In this document: piece after piece, positions 46,076 through 53,116 of the stretch
Layout of the letters: each line of letters starts with the position of its first letter
Position numbering within the stretch: the first letter of the stretch is position 1
Program-made: the position numbers and the translations under genes
Assembly: GCA_035495315.1 (NCBI GenBank)
Contig: DATJGF010000058.1
Location: forward strand, 1 to 53,116
Origin: DATJGF01 sp035495315
GTDB taxonomy: Bacteria; Verrucomicrobiota; Verrucomicrobiia; Limisphaerales; UBA8199
DNA: 53,116 nucleotides
Reading direction: 5' to 3'
Notes under the pieces: model-generated
Database searches by the model: none
What the model was told of the DNA's origin: nothing
The model's input: only the letters and a program-made list of their open reading frames with translations

Positions 46076-47271
46076 TAAGGCAGCACCAGCTTAGCGCCTT
46101 CCTTCACCCCCTCGAGCACTTCGGTCCGCTGCCCGTTGGAAATGCCGGTCTTTATGGCGATCTTCCGCCATCCGGTTTTCGACGTTGAGTCGAGGAGTTG
46201 CACCGAGGCCTTCTTATCTTTGTCGTAGACGAGCGCCGCTTCCGGTACTAGCAACACCTGCTTGTGTTCCTCGAGCACGATTTCGGCATTCGCCGTCATG
46301 TTCACCCGCAGTTTGCCATCGGGGTTGGAAATCGTCACCCGCACCTCAAAAGTCGTAACGTTGTTTTGCTCCTTACCCATCGGATCGATGCGCTTGACTA
46401 ATCCTTCAAACGAGTCGCCCGGAAATGACTCTACCTTGGTGCGGACATGCTGGCCGCAGGCGGCTTTGCCGATATCGGCTTCGTCGACTTCGCCTTTAAT
46501 GTAGACGCTGCTCATGTCTCCCAGGGTCATAATGAGCGTCGCCGCGCTGCCCAGGTTCAGAATCGAAGAGACCGCATCGCCCACTTCGGTCGGCCGGCTC
46601 AGGACGATCCCGGCGATCGGCGCGCGAATCGTCGCATAGCGCAAGGTCTCTTCCGCGCGATCCAGGGCCGCTTTGGCGGCGGCTACTCGTGCCCGCGCCT
46701 GGACCACTTGTGCTCCGGCGGTTTGCACGGTGGCATCGAGCAATTGTTGGCGGTTCTTGGCGACTTCGTATGCACGGCTCGCATCGTCCAGTTGTTGCTC
46801 CGAGGCAATTTTTTCTTTGAACAACCCTTGCGCCCGCTCATAATCGCGCCGGGCGAATTCCAGGTCGGGATTGGCCGCCTCGATCCGCGTCTTGGCTTCC
46901 GCCGCTATGGCGGCCAGCAGGTTGGCTTCTTCGCCGTCGCGCGTCGCCTTGGCCTCACGCACCTGTGCCTCTAAATCCTCCTTGTCCAGTTCGGCCAGAA
47001 TTTGGCCTTCGGTTACCATATTGCCCACATCCACCATCAAGGCCTTGATGATGCCATTAGCCTTCGATTTAACCTCGACCTTTGAAAGCGGCTCGATTTT
47101 ACCGCGGGCAACTACCGAGCGGGCAATATCACCTTTCTCCGAGGTGACGATTTTTTCCGGAGCAATCAGCTTGGGTTTGCGTAGTGCCCCAGTGGAAACG
47201 ACCACTACCACAAGAAGCAAAACGCCGCCCACGCCCATGAAAAGCAGTTTCGGGCGAACCTTCATCTTCAT
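46075..47271 (-). CDS. MacA/HlyD-family periplasmic adaptor
   Basis: The 398-residue protein has an N-terminal membrane helix (LLFMGVGGVLLLVVVVVSTG), then the lipoyl half (GKIEPLSKVEVKSKANGI), a long alpha-hairpin coiled coil (about 90-190, with EANLLAAIAAEAKTRIEAA and EQQLDDASRAYEVAK), the second lipoyl half (TIRAPIAGIVLSRPTEVGD) and a beta-barrel. It heads an operon with two MacB-like permeases. The start could be ATG 47271 or 47265. A TTG at 47307 is also in frame, but only the later starts place the basic residues directly before the helix. The cargo is unknown. Confidence 0.87.
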   Translation of the reverse strand: MKMKVRPKLLFMGVGGVLLLVVVVVSTGALRKPKLIAPEKIVTSEKGDIARSVVARGKIEPLSKVEVKSKANGIIKALMVDVGNMVTEGQILAELDKEDLEAQVREAKATRDGEEANLLAAIAAEAKTRIEAANPDLEFARRDYERAQGLFKEKIASEQQLDDASRAYEVAKNRQQLLDATVQTAGAQVVQARARVAAAKAALDRAEETLRYATIRAPIAGIVLSRPTEVGDAVSSILNLGSAATLIMTLGDMSSVYIKGEVDEADIGKAACGQHVRTKVESFPGDSFEGLVKRIDPMGKEQNNVTTFEVRVTISNPDGKLRVNMTANAEIVLEEHKQVLLVPEAALVYDKDKKASVQLLDSTSKTGWRKIAIKTGISNGQRTEVLEGVKEGAKLVLP

Positions 47272-47483
47272 GAGATGAAGACTCGCAACCTCAGTGAATA
47301 GTTTCAACTTTGTTCTCGGTAGTTGCGGACTGCAGCATTAGCCTGATTTTGCCTTGGAGGGGCCAAATTTTGTAGTGCGTACCCGCTACAGAAAGAACCC
47401 TTAAGCATGGAGAAGTGATCCGATTATCCTCTCTCCTCACTAGTGCTTTACTTGGTTTCCTCCTGCCCTAATCTCTTCGCAGA

Positions 47484-50279
47484 ATGACAAATCGCCCGCG
47501 TCTTTTTGCATTTCAAATTTGGGTTCTCACCCTCTCCTGCCCGGTATGGGCCGGCACGCAAAACATTCCCTTACCGGAACACCCGCGACCGGATTTTGAG
47601 CGCGCGCAATGGATGAACCTGAATGGGCTATGGGAATTTCAGTTCGATGGCGAAAATCGTGGTTTGGATCAGAAATGGTTCAACAACACGGAAAAGTTCC
47701 CGGAGAAAATAATGGTCCCATTTCCCTGGGGCTCAGAATCATCCGGTGTGGAGGACAAGGCTACCATCGCCTGGTATGAACGAACGGTGCAAGTCCCTGA
47801 GTCGTGGCAAGGACAGCGTGTGTTCGTGGTGATTGGAGCATGCGATTGGGAAACTCAGGGCTGGCTGGATGGCGTTTCAATCGGGAGCCACCAGGGGGGA
47901 TACATTCCGTTCGAGTTCGAGCTCACGCCGCATCTGAAGCCGGGCAAGGAGCAAAAGCTTGTGTTGCGTGTCGATGACAGCCCTCGCGCTTTTAAGCTTG
48001 AAGGCAAGCAGGGCTATGGCAACGCGCGCGGCATTTGGCAGACAGTTTACTTGGAGGCTCGCCCCCAAATATTCATACAGAGTGTTCACTTCATTCCGGA
48101 TATCGACCAGGGCAAGGTGACCGCAAAGGTGTCTTTGAGTAATCCGTCGTCGCAAAATACGCCACTCAAGCTGCAATTCAAAACCGGCGAAGTGCCGGAT
48201 GCTGTGCAGTCCATTCCGGCCAATGCGACCGAGACTCAGTTTGACCTCACTATCCCGCGGGCTCATTTGTGGTCACTTGAAGATCCGTTCCTGTACGAAG
48301 TCGACGTTTCGCTCCAAGCGGGCAATAGGGAAGATCGCGTCGCTTCCTACTTTGGGATGAGGAAGGTCAGCGTGAGGGATGTGCCGGGCCTTGGTTATCC
48401 CTATATTGCACTGAATAACAAGCCAATTTACCTCCAACTCACACTTGACCAGTCGTACCACCCGAAGGGATTCTATACCTTCCCGAGTGATGCCTTCATG
48501 CGTGACGAAATCCTGCGTTCGCGTCGGCTCGGCCTCAATGCGAACCGTTTGCACGTCAAGGTGGACGTGCCGCGCAAGCTTTATTGGGCAGACCGCCTCG
48601 GGCTGTTGCTGATGGCTGACGTGCCGAATAGTTGGGGCCAACCGGATGTAGATATGCGGCGGGAGATCGAGCAGACGTTGCGGGGAATGATCCGCCGCGA
48701 TTTTAATCATCCGGCGATATTTGCTTGGGTGCCTTTCAACGAAACGTGGGGCTTGTTCAGCGGCAAAAATAAAGAGCGCAAGTACCTGCCGGACACACAG
48801 GACTGGGTTGGGTCAATCTATCGTTTAGGCAAGCAACTGGATCCGAGCCGACTCGTCGAAGACAACTCGGCCTGCAATTACGACCATGTCGAGACGGATA
48901 TTAATTCCTGGCACGCGTACCTGCCGGGTTATGCCTGGCGCGAGCATCTCGACCAGGTCTCACAGGACTGCACGACCGGCTCCAAATGGAATTTCATCGG
49001 TGACCGGGCGGAACAGCACCAGCCATTGCTGAACAGCGAATGCGGCAACGTCTGGGGCTATGAAGGTAGCACGGGCGACTGCGATTGGAGCTGGGATTAC
49101 CACATCATGATGAATGAGTTTCGGCGCCATCCAAAAATTTGTGGCTGGCTTTACACCGAACACCACGATGTCATCAATGAGTGGAACGGTTATTATCGTT
49201 TCGATCGCAGCGAAAAGTTCACCGGCCTGGAGGAATTGGTTTCGGGCATGAGTTTACGCGATCTCCACGCGCCCTTTTATATATCAACCGGCAGTGAGCT
49301 TTGCCGCGATGTCAAACCGGCCGAGGAAGTGAGTGTGCCGTTATGGGCTTCATTTGTGACCGACCGGGCTCCCGGGGCTCATCTGCGGCTGCGAGCGATG
49401 TTGACCGGGTGGGATACTCTTGGTCGTTGGCACTGGTTTTCGCAAACCAGCCAAGACGTTCCCTTCGAGCCGTGGCTGTCCCGCGAGCTTGAGCCGCTGA
49501 AAATCGCCATGCCAGCTCAGCCTGTCTTGGCTGTGTTGACCCTGGCGCTCGAAGACGAAGCCGGCGCCGTGCTGCACCGCAACTTCACCACCTTCCTGGC
49601 GAGCAATGGCCCCGGGGAGCGCGACGAAGTTGTCGATATGGAAGGTGCCCGAGCGCGCCTGATCCGCTTTTCGCCGGCCAGTTTCAAGTCCGCCCAATGG
49701 TCGCTAAAGCAATGGAATGTGATGGAGGGGCTCAAAGTGAATGGAGCCGGATCGGGGTATTTTGAATACCACGTTCCTTGGCCCTCCGGCCTTGAGACCG
49801 GCCAGATTGCAAGCGCTTCGCTGGTATTCGAAGCCTCTGCAAAACAGCTGTTCGGCAAAGATCTCGAAGGAGCCAAAAGACAGGAAGGCGACTTTATGCT
49901 TGGAAAAGGCACGCATGACCCGAGTTTGAATCCAAACTCTTATCCGATGACTGACACGGTCAAATTCCCGAGTGCGGTGCGGGTCCGATTCGGGGACGAG
50001 TCCGCTGGGGAATTCGAGCTGCCGGATGATCCGGCTGACCATCGCGGGATTCTTTCATGGCACGCGCAGAAAAAAGACCGCAAGTTACGCGAAGCGGGCT
50101 CATACGGTTATTTGATTACGACAACAATACCGTCAACGGCGCTGCAGAGCGCGGCACAAGCCAAGGAGTTTGTCATTCGATTGGAAGTTGATTCCGCTTT
50201 CCCCGGAGGCTTGGCCGTCTACGGTGAGCGGTTTGGTCGTTATCCGGTGGATCCCACGCTAATCTTCACACTGAAATAG
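47484..50279 (+). CDS. Exported glycoside hydrolase family 2 enzyme (beta-galactosidase-like)
   Basis: The 931-residue protein has a signal peptide (MTNRPRLFAFQIWVLTLSCP) and the GH2 order. A sugar-binding jelly-roll (about 25-190) contains LNGLWEFQFDGEN and VPFPWGSE. An immunoglobulin-like domain follows, then a TIM barrel from about 300. Within it IFAWVPFNETWG carries the acid/base Glu (about E420), and LLNSECGNVWGYEG has the candidate nucleophile Glu (about E519). A YTEHHDVINEW segment follows near 558. About 330 further residues form beta-rich C-terminal domains. Activity is probably hydrolysis of beta-galactoside, beta-glucuronide or beta-mannoside in plant or animal glycans. It is divergent from the second MacA operon by about 210 bases. 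Confidence 0.9.
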   Translation: MTNRPRLFAFQIWVLTLSCPVWAGTQNIPLPEHPRPDFERAQWMNLNGLWEFQFDGENRGLDQKWFNNTEKFPEKIMVPFPWGSESSGVEDKATIAWYERTVQVPESWQGQRVFVVIGACDWETQGWLDGVSIGSHQGGYIPFEFELTPHLKPGKEQKLVLRVDDSPRAFKLEGKQGYGNARGIWQTVYLEARPQIFIQSVHFIPDIDQGKVTAKVSLSNPSSQNTPLKLQFKTGEVPDAVQSIPANATETQFDLTIPRAHLWSLEDPFLYEVDVSLQAGNREDRVASYFGMRKVSVRDVPGLGYPYIALNNKPIYLQLTLDQSYHPKGFYTFPSDAFMRDEILRSRRLGLNANRLHVKVDVPRKLYWADRLGLLLMADVPNSWGQPDVDMRREIEQTLRGMIRRDFNHPAIFAWVPFNETWGLFSGKNKERKYLPDTQDWVGSIYRLGKQLDPSRLVEDNSACNYDHVETDINSWHAYLPGYAWREHLDQVSQDCTTGSKWNFIGDRAEQHQPLLNSECGNVWGYEGSTGDCDWSWDYHIMMNEFRRHPKICGWLYTEHHDVINEWNGYYRFDRSEKFTGLEELVSGMSLRDLHAPFYISTGSELCRDVKPAEEVSVPLWASFVTDRAPGAHLRLRAMLTGWDTLGRWHWFSQTSQDVPFEPWLSRELEPLKIAMPAQPVLAVLTLALEDEAGAVLHRNFTTFLASNGPGERDEVVDMEGARARLIRFSPASFKSAQWSLKQWNVMEGLKVNGAGSGYFEYHVPWPSGLETGQIASASLVFEASAKQLFGKDLEGAKRQEGDFMLGKGTHDPSLNPNSYPMTDTVKFPSAVRVRFGDESAGEFELPDDPADHRGILSWHAQKKDRKLREAGSYGYLITTTIPSTALQSAAQAKEFVIRLEVDSAFPGGLAVYGERFGRYPVDPTLIFTLK

Positions 50280-50367
50280 TTCGGCTCATCCAAAACACAC
50301 GTAGTGCAGCCGAACATTTCTGACTTCGGCCTTCCTTCGGTTTTCGGTAACTCGGTTCGGATTTACC

Positions 50368-51297
50368 TCACATCCGCTCCACGCGAACTTCATTGGCCAA
50401 CCGCCGCACGTCCTCCGCATTGACTTCCCCAGCCATAAGCGTCAGGGCATTGGCAGCTCCAGCCGCCGCTCCCCAACGACAAGCCTCGCCCAGGTGGTCT
50501 CCATGAACCAGCCGCCAAACGAGCCCGGCGGTAAAGGAATCGCCGGAGCCAATCGGGTTCATGGGCTTGATCTGCGGGGCGATAATGCGCCACGGATTGA
50601 CACCGTCGAATGCCAGGATTGGGTCCTTTCCTGCGGTAATCACAATGTGCCTGGCTCCTCGCGCATGCAGTTCGCGGATTGCCGCCAGCACAGCCGCATC
50701 ATCCCGAAGTTCTCGGTTCACGGTTGCGGCCAATTCAGTCCGATTGGGCTTGATCAAAGCGGGTTTGGCCTTGAGTGCTTCGAGGAGCGCCGCACCTTGT
50801 GCATCGACGACCGAAATCGCCCCAGCCGTATTCGCCCTTTCTGTGCACCAGGCGTACAAGTCCGTTGGTCCTCCCGGCGTGATCGTGCCGGACATCACGA
50901 CTGCGGTACAATCCGTAATAGACCGCTCGATCGCGCGCTTAAGCTCTTCATACGCGCTCGCCGGAACCGGTTGGCTTTCCTCAACCAACTCGGTGATGGT
51001 GTCCGCTCCGCGGTCAATGATCGTCGTGCACTGGCGTGTCTCAGTTGGAACAGTTACGAAGTCAGCATTGGCTCCCTGTGATTTAAGGTTCGCCAGCAGT
51101 TGGTTGCCTCGTTTGCCGCCGGCAAATCCGGTAGCGATGACCTCTTCTCCTAGACTGCGCAATACTTTGGCGACATTGACGGACTTTCCGGCAATGCCTT
51201 CAATGGTTTGGATAGCTCGGTTCACAGCATCCACCCTCAGGTTCGGGAAGACCATCACTCGTTGGATGGCGGGCGTTGGTCCAACGCAAAGGATCAT
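50368..51297 (-). CDS. PfkB-family sugar (1-phosphofructo- or tagatose-6-phosphate) kinase
   Basis: The 309-residue protein begins MILCVGPTPAIQRVMVFPNL, the opening of the FruK/LacC group. It has GIAGKSVNVAKVLRSLG, KPNRTEL, VITAGKDPI and the anion-hole and catalytic motif NPIGSGDSFTAG near residue 250. The usual GAGD is GSGD here, which occurs in related enzymes. The family phosphorylates a sugar phosphate such as fructose-1-phosphate or tagatose-6-phosphate. It lies convergent to the GH2 gene with 88 bases between them. It may act on sugars released by that enzyme, but this is only positional. No phosphotransferase-system genes are in the window. Confidence 0.87.
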   Translation of the reverse strand: MILCVGPTPAIQRVMVFPNLRVDAVNRAIQTIEGIAGKSVNVAKVLRSLGEEVIATGFAGGKRGNQLLANLKSQGANADFVTVPTETRQCTTIIDRGADTITELVEESQPVPASAYEELKRAIERSITDCTAVVMSGTITPGGPTDLYAWCTERANTAGAISVVDAQGAALLEALKAKPALIKPNRTELAATVNRELRDDAAVLAAIRELHARGARHIVITAGKDPILAFDGVNPWRIIAPQIKPMNPIGSGDSFTAGLVWRLVHGDHLGEACRWGAAAGAANALTLMAGEVNAEDVRRLANEVRVERM

Positions 51298-51350
51298 GTT
51301 TTGCGCTGTGTCTTAGAGGATCTGCGAGGGCGGTAAAAGCACAAAAGTTA

Positions 51351-51400
51351 CCGCTAATGGTCGCTAATAAACGCTAAGCGTGACGGTTACAGATTAGCGG
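51351..51400. repeat. CGCTAAT repeats with 10-bp spacing and inverted arm
   Basis: CGCTAAT occurs at 51352-51358 and 51362-51368, and CGCTAAG at 51372-51378, exactly 10 bases apart. CCGCTAAT (51351-51358) is reverse-complemented by ATTAGCGG (51393-51400). The whole lies between the PfkB gene and the Spy-like gene. It may be a remnant of a dispersed repeat or a protein-binding site. Only these copies are visible. Confidence 0.45.
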
Positions 51401-51423
51401 TTCATAGAAGGAGGGCAGGGCAC

Positions 51424-51467
51424 AAATAAAACGCGGGACACCAATATCTTTCGATCGGTGCCCCGCG
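51424..51467 (-). terminator. Rho-independent terminator of the Spy-like gene
   Basis: On the minus strand a stem of 10 of 11 paired positions (CGCGGGGCACC at 51467-51457 with GGTGTCCCGCG at 51442-51432) encloses a 14-base loop and is followed by TTTTATTT. It begins 22 bases after the stop codon of the gene at 51490. Confidence 0.82.
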
Positions 51468-51489
51468 TCACCTTTTCCGCTAGAAAATA

Positions 51490-51915
51490 TTATTCGGCTT
51501 TCTTCTCGGAGGGCTTGCTTTGTTGCTGGCGTGGACGGAACTGCTCGCGCATCTTCTGCCACTTTTCAGTCTGTTCCGGCGTCAGGATCGCTTTAAGCTT
51601 CTTCTCCTGCTCAGCCATCATGGCGCGGCCTTTTTCGCGCTTTTCTTCTCGCGACAAGGTTGTGTCGGCTCGGAGTTCCTGTCGCTTTTTGGATTCCTGT
51701 TCGAACAGGGCGGTAACTTTCGTCTTCTGTTCCGGCGTCAGGTTAAGCTCCGAGGCCATGCGGTCAACGCGTTGTTGAACCGAGCCGCCTCGCGTGCCTC
51801 GGGCAGCGGCATTTGTAGATTGAGCTGAAGTAGATTGAGCTGAACTGGTTGATGTGCTGGAAAGCAAGGCTCCCAGAGCCAGCGCCGCCAGTAAACTGAA
51901 TTTGCGTATTCTCAT
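51490..51915 (-). CDS. Spy/CpxP-like periplasmic protein with LTxxQ motifs
   Basis: The 141-residue protein has a signal peptide (FSLLAALALGALLSSTSTSS) and a Ser/Thr/Ala-rich linker. A helical region carries two LTPEQ motifs (ELNLTPEQKTKVTALFEQE, about residue 58, and KAILTPEQTEKWQKM, about residue 110). Such motifs mark Spy/CpxP proteins, which bind unfolded proteins or metals in the envelope. A highly charged Lys/Glu-rich C-terminal half supports a coiled, all-helical fold. It diverges from the secreted cyclophilin and is closed by a terminator. Confidence 0.82.
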   Translation of the reverse strand: MRIRKFSLLAALALGALLSSTSTSSAQSTSAQSTNAAARGTRGGSVQQRVDRMASELNLTPEQKTKVTALFEQESKKRQELRADTTLSREEKREKGRAMMAEQEKKLKAILTPEQTEKWQKMREQFRPRQQQSKPSEKKAE

Positions 51916-51965
51916 AATTCCAAACTAGTTACTCATCTGGTCTTGCCGGTCGTTGACGGTCGTGA

Positions 51966-52015
51966 CCAAATCGTTACACCAACATAGACGTATTTCCGGC
52001 GATTTGGTTACACCA
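51966..52015. promoter_or_regulatory. Paired repeats in a divergent promoter region
   Basis: CCAAATCG (51966-51973) is matched by its reverse complement CGATTTGG (52000-52007). GTTACACCA occurs as a direct repeat at 51973-51981 and 52007-52015, 34 bases apart. The block lies between the divergent Spy-like and cyclophilin genes and could be a binding site shared by both promoters. The regulator is unknown. Confidence 0.45.
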
Positions 52016-52119
52016 GGAAACCGGTGTTATTGTTGGCTGCCGAGGCCACCTGGGCCGCGCACGGGATCAGCAATTCCGGGCGTGACATCATCGGTCTTCC
52101 ATGGGAAATTCACGGGCTT

Positions 52120-52716
52120 ATGAAATTACTTTTGCCTATTTGTGCTTTAAGTTTATGTGTGGGGCTCGGGAGTGCCTGGGCGGATGAACCGAAGTCTGAT
52201 GCCAAAGCGGGGAAATCCAATGAAGTGGCGGTAATTAAGACCAGTGAAGGGGACATGGTGATCGAATTCTGGCCGGACGTGGCTCCGAAAACAGTCGAAA
52301 ACTTCAAGACTTTGGCGAAGAAGGGCTTTTACGATGGCACTTGCTTTCACCGGGTGATCAAGGGATTCATGATCCAGGGCGGAGACCCGCTTACAAAGGA
52401 TGCCAGCCAGGAAGAGCGTTGGGGCACAGGTGGCCCTGGCTATAACGTCAAAGCGGAATTTAATGACCGGCACCATGATCGGGGTGTCATCTCCATGGCC
52501 CGGAGCTCCGACCCCGATTCGGCCGGCAGCCAATTCTTTATTTGTCATGGAAGCCCGCGGCAACTGGATCATCAGTACACCGCGTTTGGGAAACTGATCA
52601 AAGGAGAGGATGTACTCGAAAAGATTGCGACGACGCCGACGCATCGTCCCGATCGGCCCGATAAACGTATGGCCATCGAGAGCATCAAGATCGTGCCGGC
52701 TGATTCTGCCAAATAA
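52120..52716 (+). CDS. Secreted cyclophilin-type peptidyl-prolyl isomerase
   Basis: The 198-residue protein has a signal peptide (MKLLLPICALSLCVGLGSAWA) and a single cyclophilin domain. Recognisable parts are VAPKTVENFKTLAKKGFYD, CFHRVIKGFMIQGGDP (catalytic Arg and Phe region), SMARSSDPDSAGSQFFI (GSQFFI, acceptor pocket) and LDHQYTAFGKLIKGEDVL. It should isomerise X-Pro bonds of exported proteins. It is expected to lie outside the cytoplasm, whereas the gene after it encodes a very similar domain without a signal. The frame extends to 52024 without a recognised signal, so ATG 52120 is preferred. Confidence 0.9.
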   Translation: MKLLLPICALSLCVGLGSAWADEPKSDAKAGKSNEVAVIKTSEGDMVIEFWPDVAPKTVENFKTLAKKGFYDGTCFHRVIKGFMIQGGDPLTKDASQEERWGTGGPGYNVKAEFNDRHHDRGVISMARSSDPDSAGSQFFICHGSPRQLDHQYTAFGKLIKGEDVLEKIATTPTHRPDRPDKRMAIESIKIVPADSAK

Positions 52717-52736
52717 TACTTTGGTCGACATTATTT

Positions 52737-53116
52737 ATGAGCAATGAAGGGAAGGAAGTCGCTGTCCTTAAAACCAGCGCCGGCGAGATGATCATCGAAT
52801 TCTGGCCGGAGGTTGCGCCCAAGACGGTTGAGAATTTTAAGGCGCTGGCCCAAAAGGGGTATTACGATGGGACCGCTTTTCACCGGATTGTTAAGGGATT
52901 CATGATTCAAGGAGGCGATCCTTTGACTAAAGATCCTAATCGGGAAGATGAATGGGGCACCGGCGGTCCCGGCCACACCATCAAAGCCGAGTTCAATGAT
53001 CGACGGCACGAGCGGGGTGTCCTGTCGATGGCCCGCTCGTCAGACCCCGATTCTGCCGGCAGCCAGTTCTTCATCTGCCTGGCGAATGCCTCGTTCCTCG
53101 ATCGGAAGTACACCGC
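52737..53116 (+). CDS. Cytoplasmic cyclophilin-type peptidyl-prolyl isomerase, 5' part
   Basis: The gene runs off the right end of the window, with 126 codons present. It begins MSNEGKEVAVLKTSAGEMII and has no signal peptide. It contains EVAPKTVENFKALAQKGYYD, FHRIVKGFMIQGGDP and ARSSDPDSAGSQFFI, which closely parallel the preceding cyclophilin. The start lies 20 bases after the previous stop, so the two are probably one transcript, encoding exported and cytoplasmic forms of the same enzyme. Tandem duplication is the likely origin. Confidence 0.9.
   Translation, partial: MSNEGKEVAVLKTSAGEMIIEFWPEVAPKTVENFKALAQKGYYDGTAFHRIVKGFMIQGGDPLTKDPNREDEWGTGGPGHTIKAEFNDRRHERGVLSMARSSDPDSAGSQFFICLANASFLDRKYT

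Overview
The window looks like chromosomal DNA from a Verrucomicrobiota bacterium, most likely the Pedosphaera/Limisphaerales branch. This is an inference from gene content and not a database match. The pointers are a sigma factor of the ECF type found in Planctomycetes and Verrucomicrobia next to a WD40 Ser/Thr kinase, a DUF1080 protein, Tat-exported sugar isomerase and serine hydrolase, a B12-dependent ribonucleotide reductase, and many short operons of secreted carbohydrate-related enzymes. I see no rRNA, tRNA, CRISPR array, insertion sequence or phage gene. Gene density is high and most features are ordinary chromosomal ones.

Layout. 1-206 holds the 5' end of trpA (minus), divergent from a YdiJ/GlcD-GlcF-like FAD and iron-sulfur oxidase fusion. 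3502-5996 is a MacA-like adaptor plus MacB-like permease pair. 6033-17035 is one tightly coupled minus-strand operon of eight genes. In transcription order these are a glycoside hydrolase-glycosyltransferase fusion, an MsbA-type ABC exporter, two APH-fold kinases, a ChbG/HpnK-type deacetylase, a GT-B-like glycosyltransferase and two more APH-fold kinases. A PAS-PAS histidine kinase (17664-19307) diverges from it. 19490-24185 carries a CYTH protein, an astacin protease and nrdJ. nrdJ has a promoter with two NrdR-like boxes whose starts are 31 bp apart. 24690-30944 has a DUF1080 protein, small membrane proteins, and the ECF sigma factor with its kinase. 31085-32575 is der.

32742-43365 is a catabolic neighbourhood. 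It contains a uronate isomerase-like protein, a serine hydrolase, a TIM-barrel sugar isomerase/epimerase, a YtcJ-like amidohydrolase, an NHL propeller protein, a cyclase-family hydrolase, and a plus-strand operon of Gfo/Idh oxidoreductase, PIG-L deacetylase and NagB-like protein. 43486-47271 is a second MacA plus two-permease operon. 47484-51297 has an exported GH2 enzyme and a PfkB sugar kinase. 51490-53116 has a Spy-like protein divergent from a secreted cyclophilin, followed by a cytosolic cyclophilin that runs off the window.

The strongest candidate for an undescribed system is the eight-gene operon at 6033-17035. Four of its seven junctions are four-base start/stop overlaps and the other three gaps are 1-9 bases, so the proteins should be made together. 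Glycosyl transfer, deacetylation, four phosphotransferases and an exporter suggest assembly and export of a phosphorylated or amino-sugar-containing glycoconjugate. The product is not known from the sequence.
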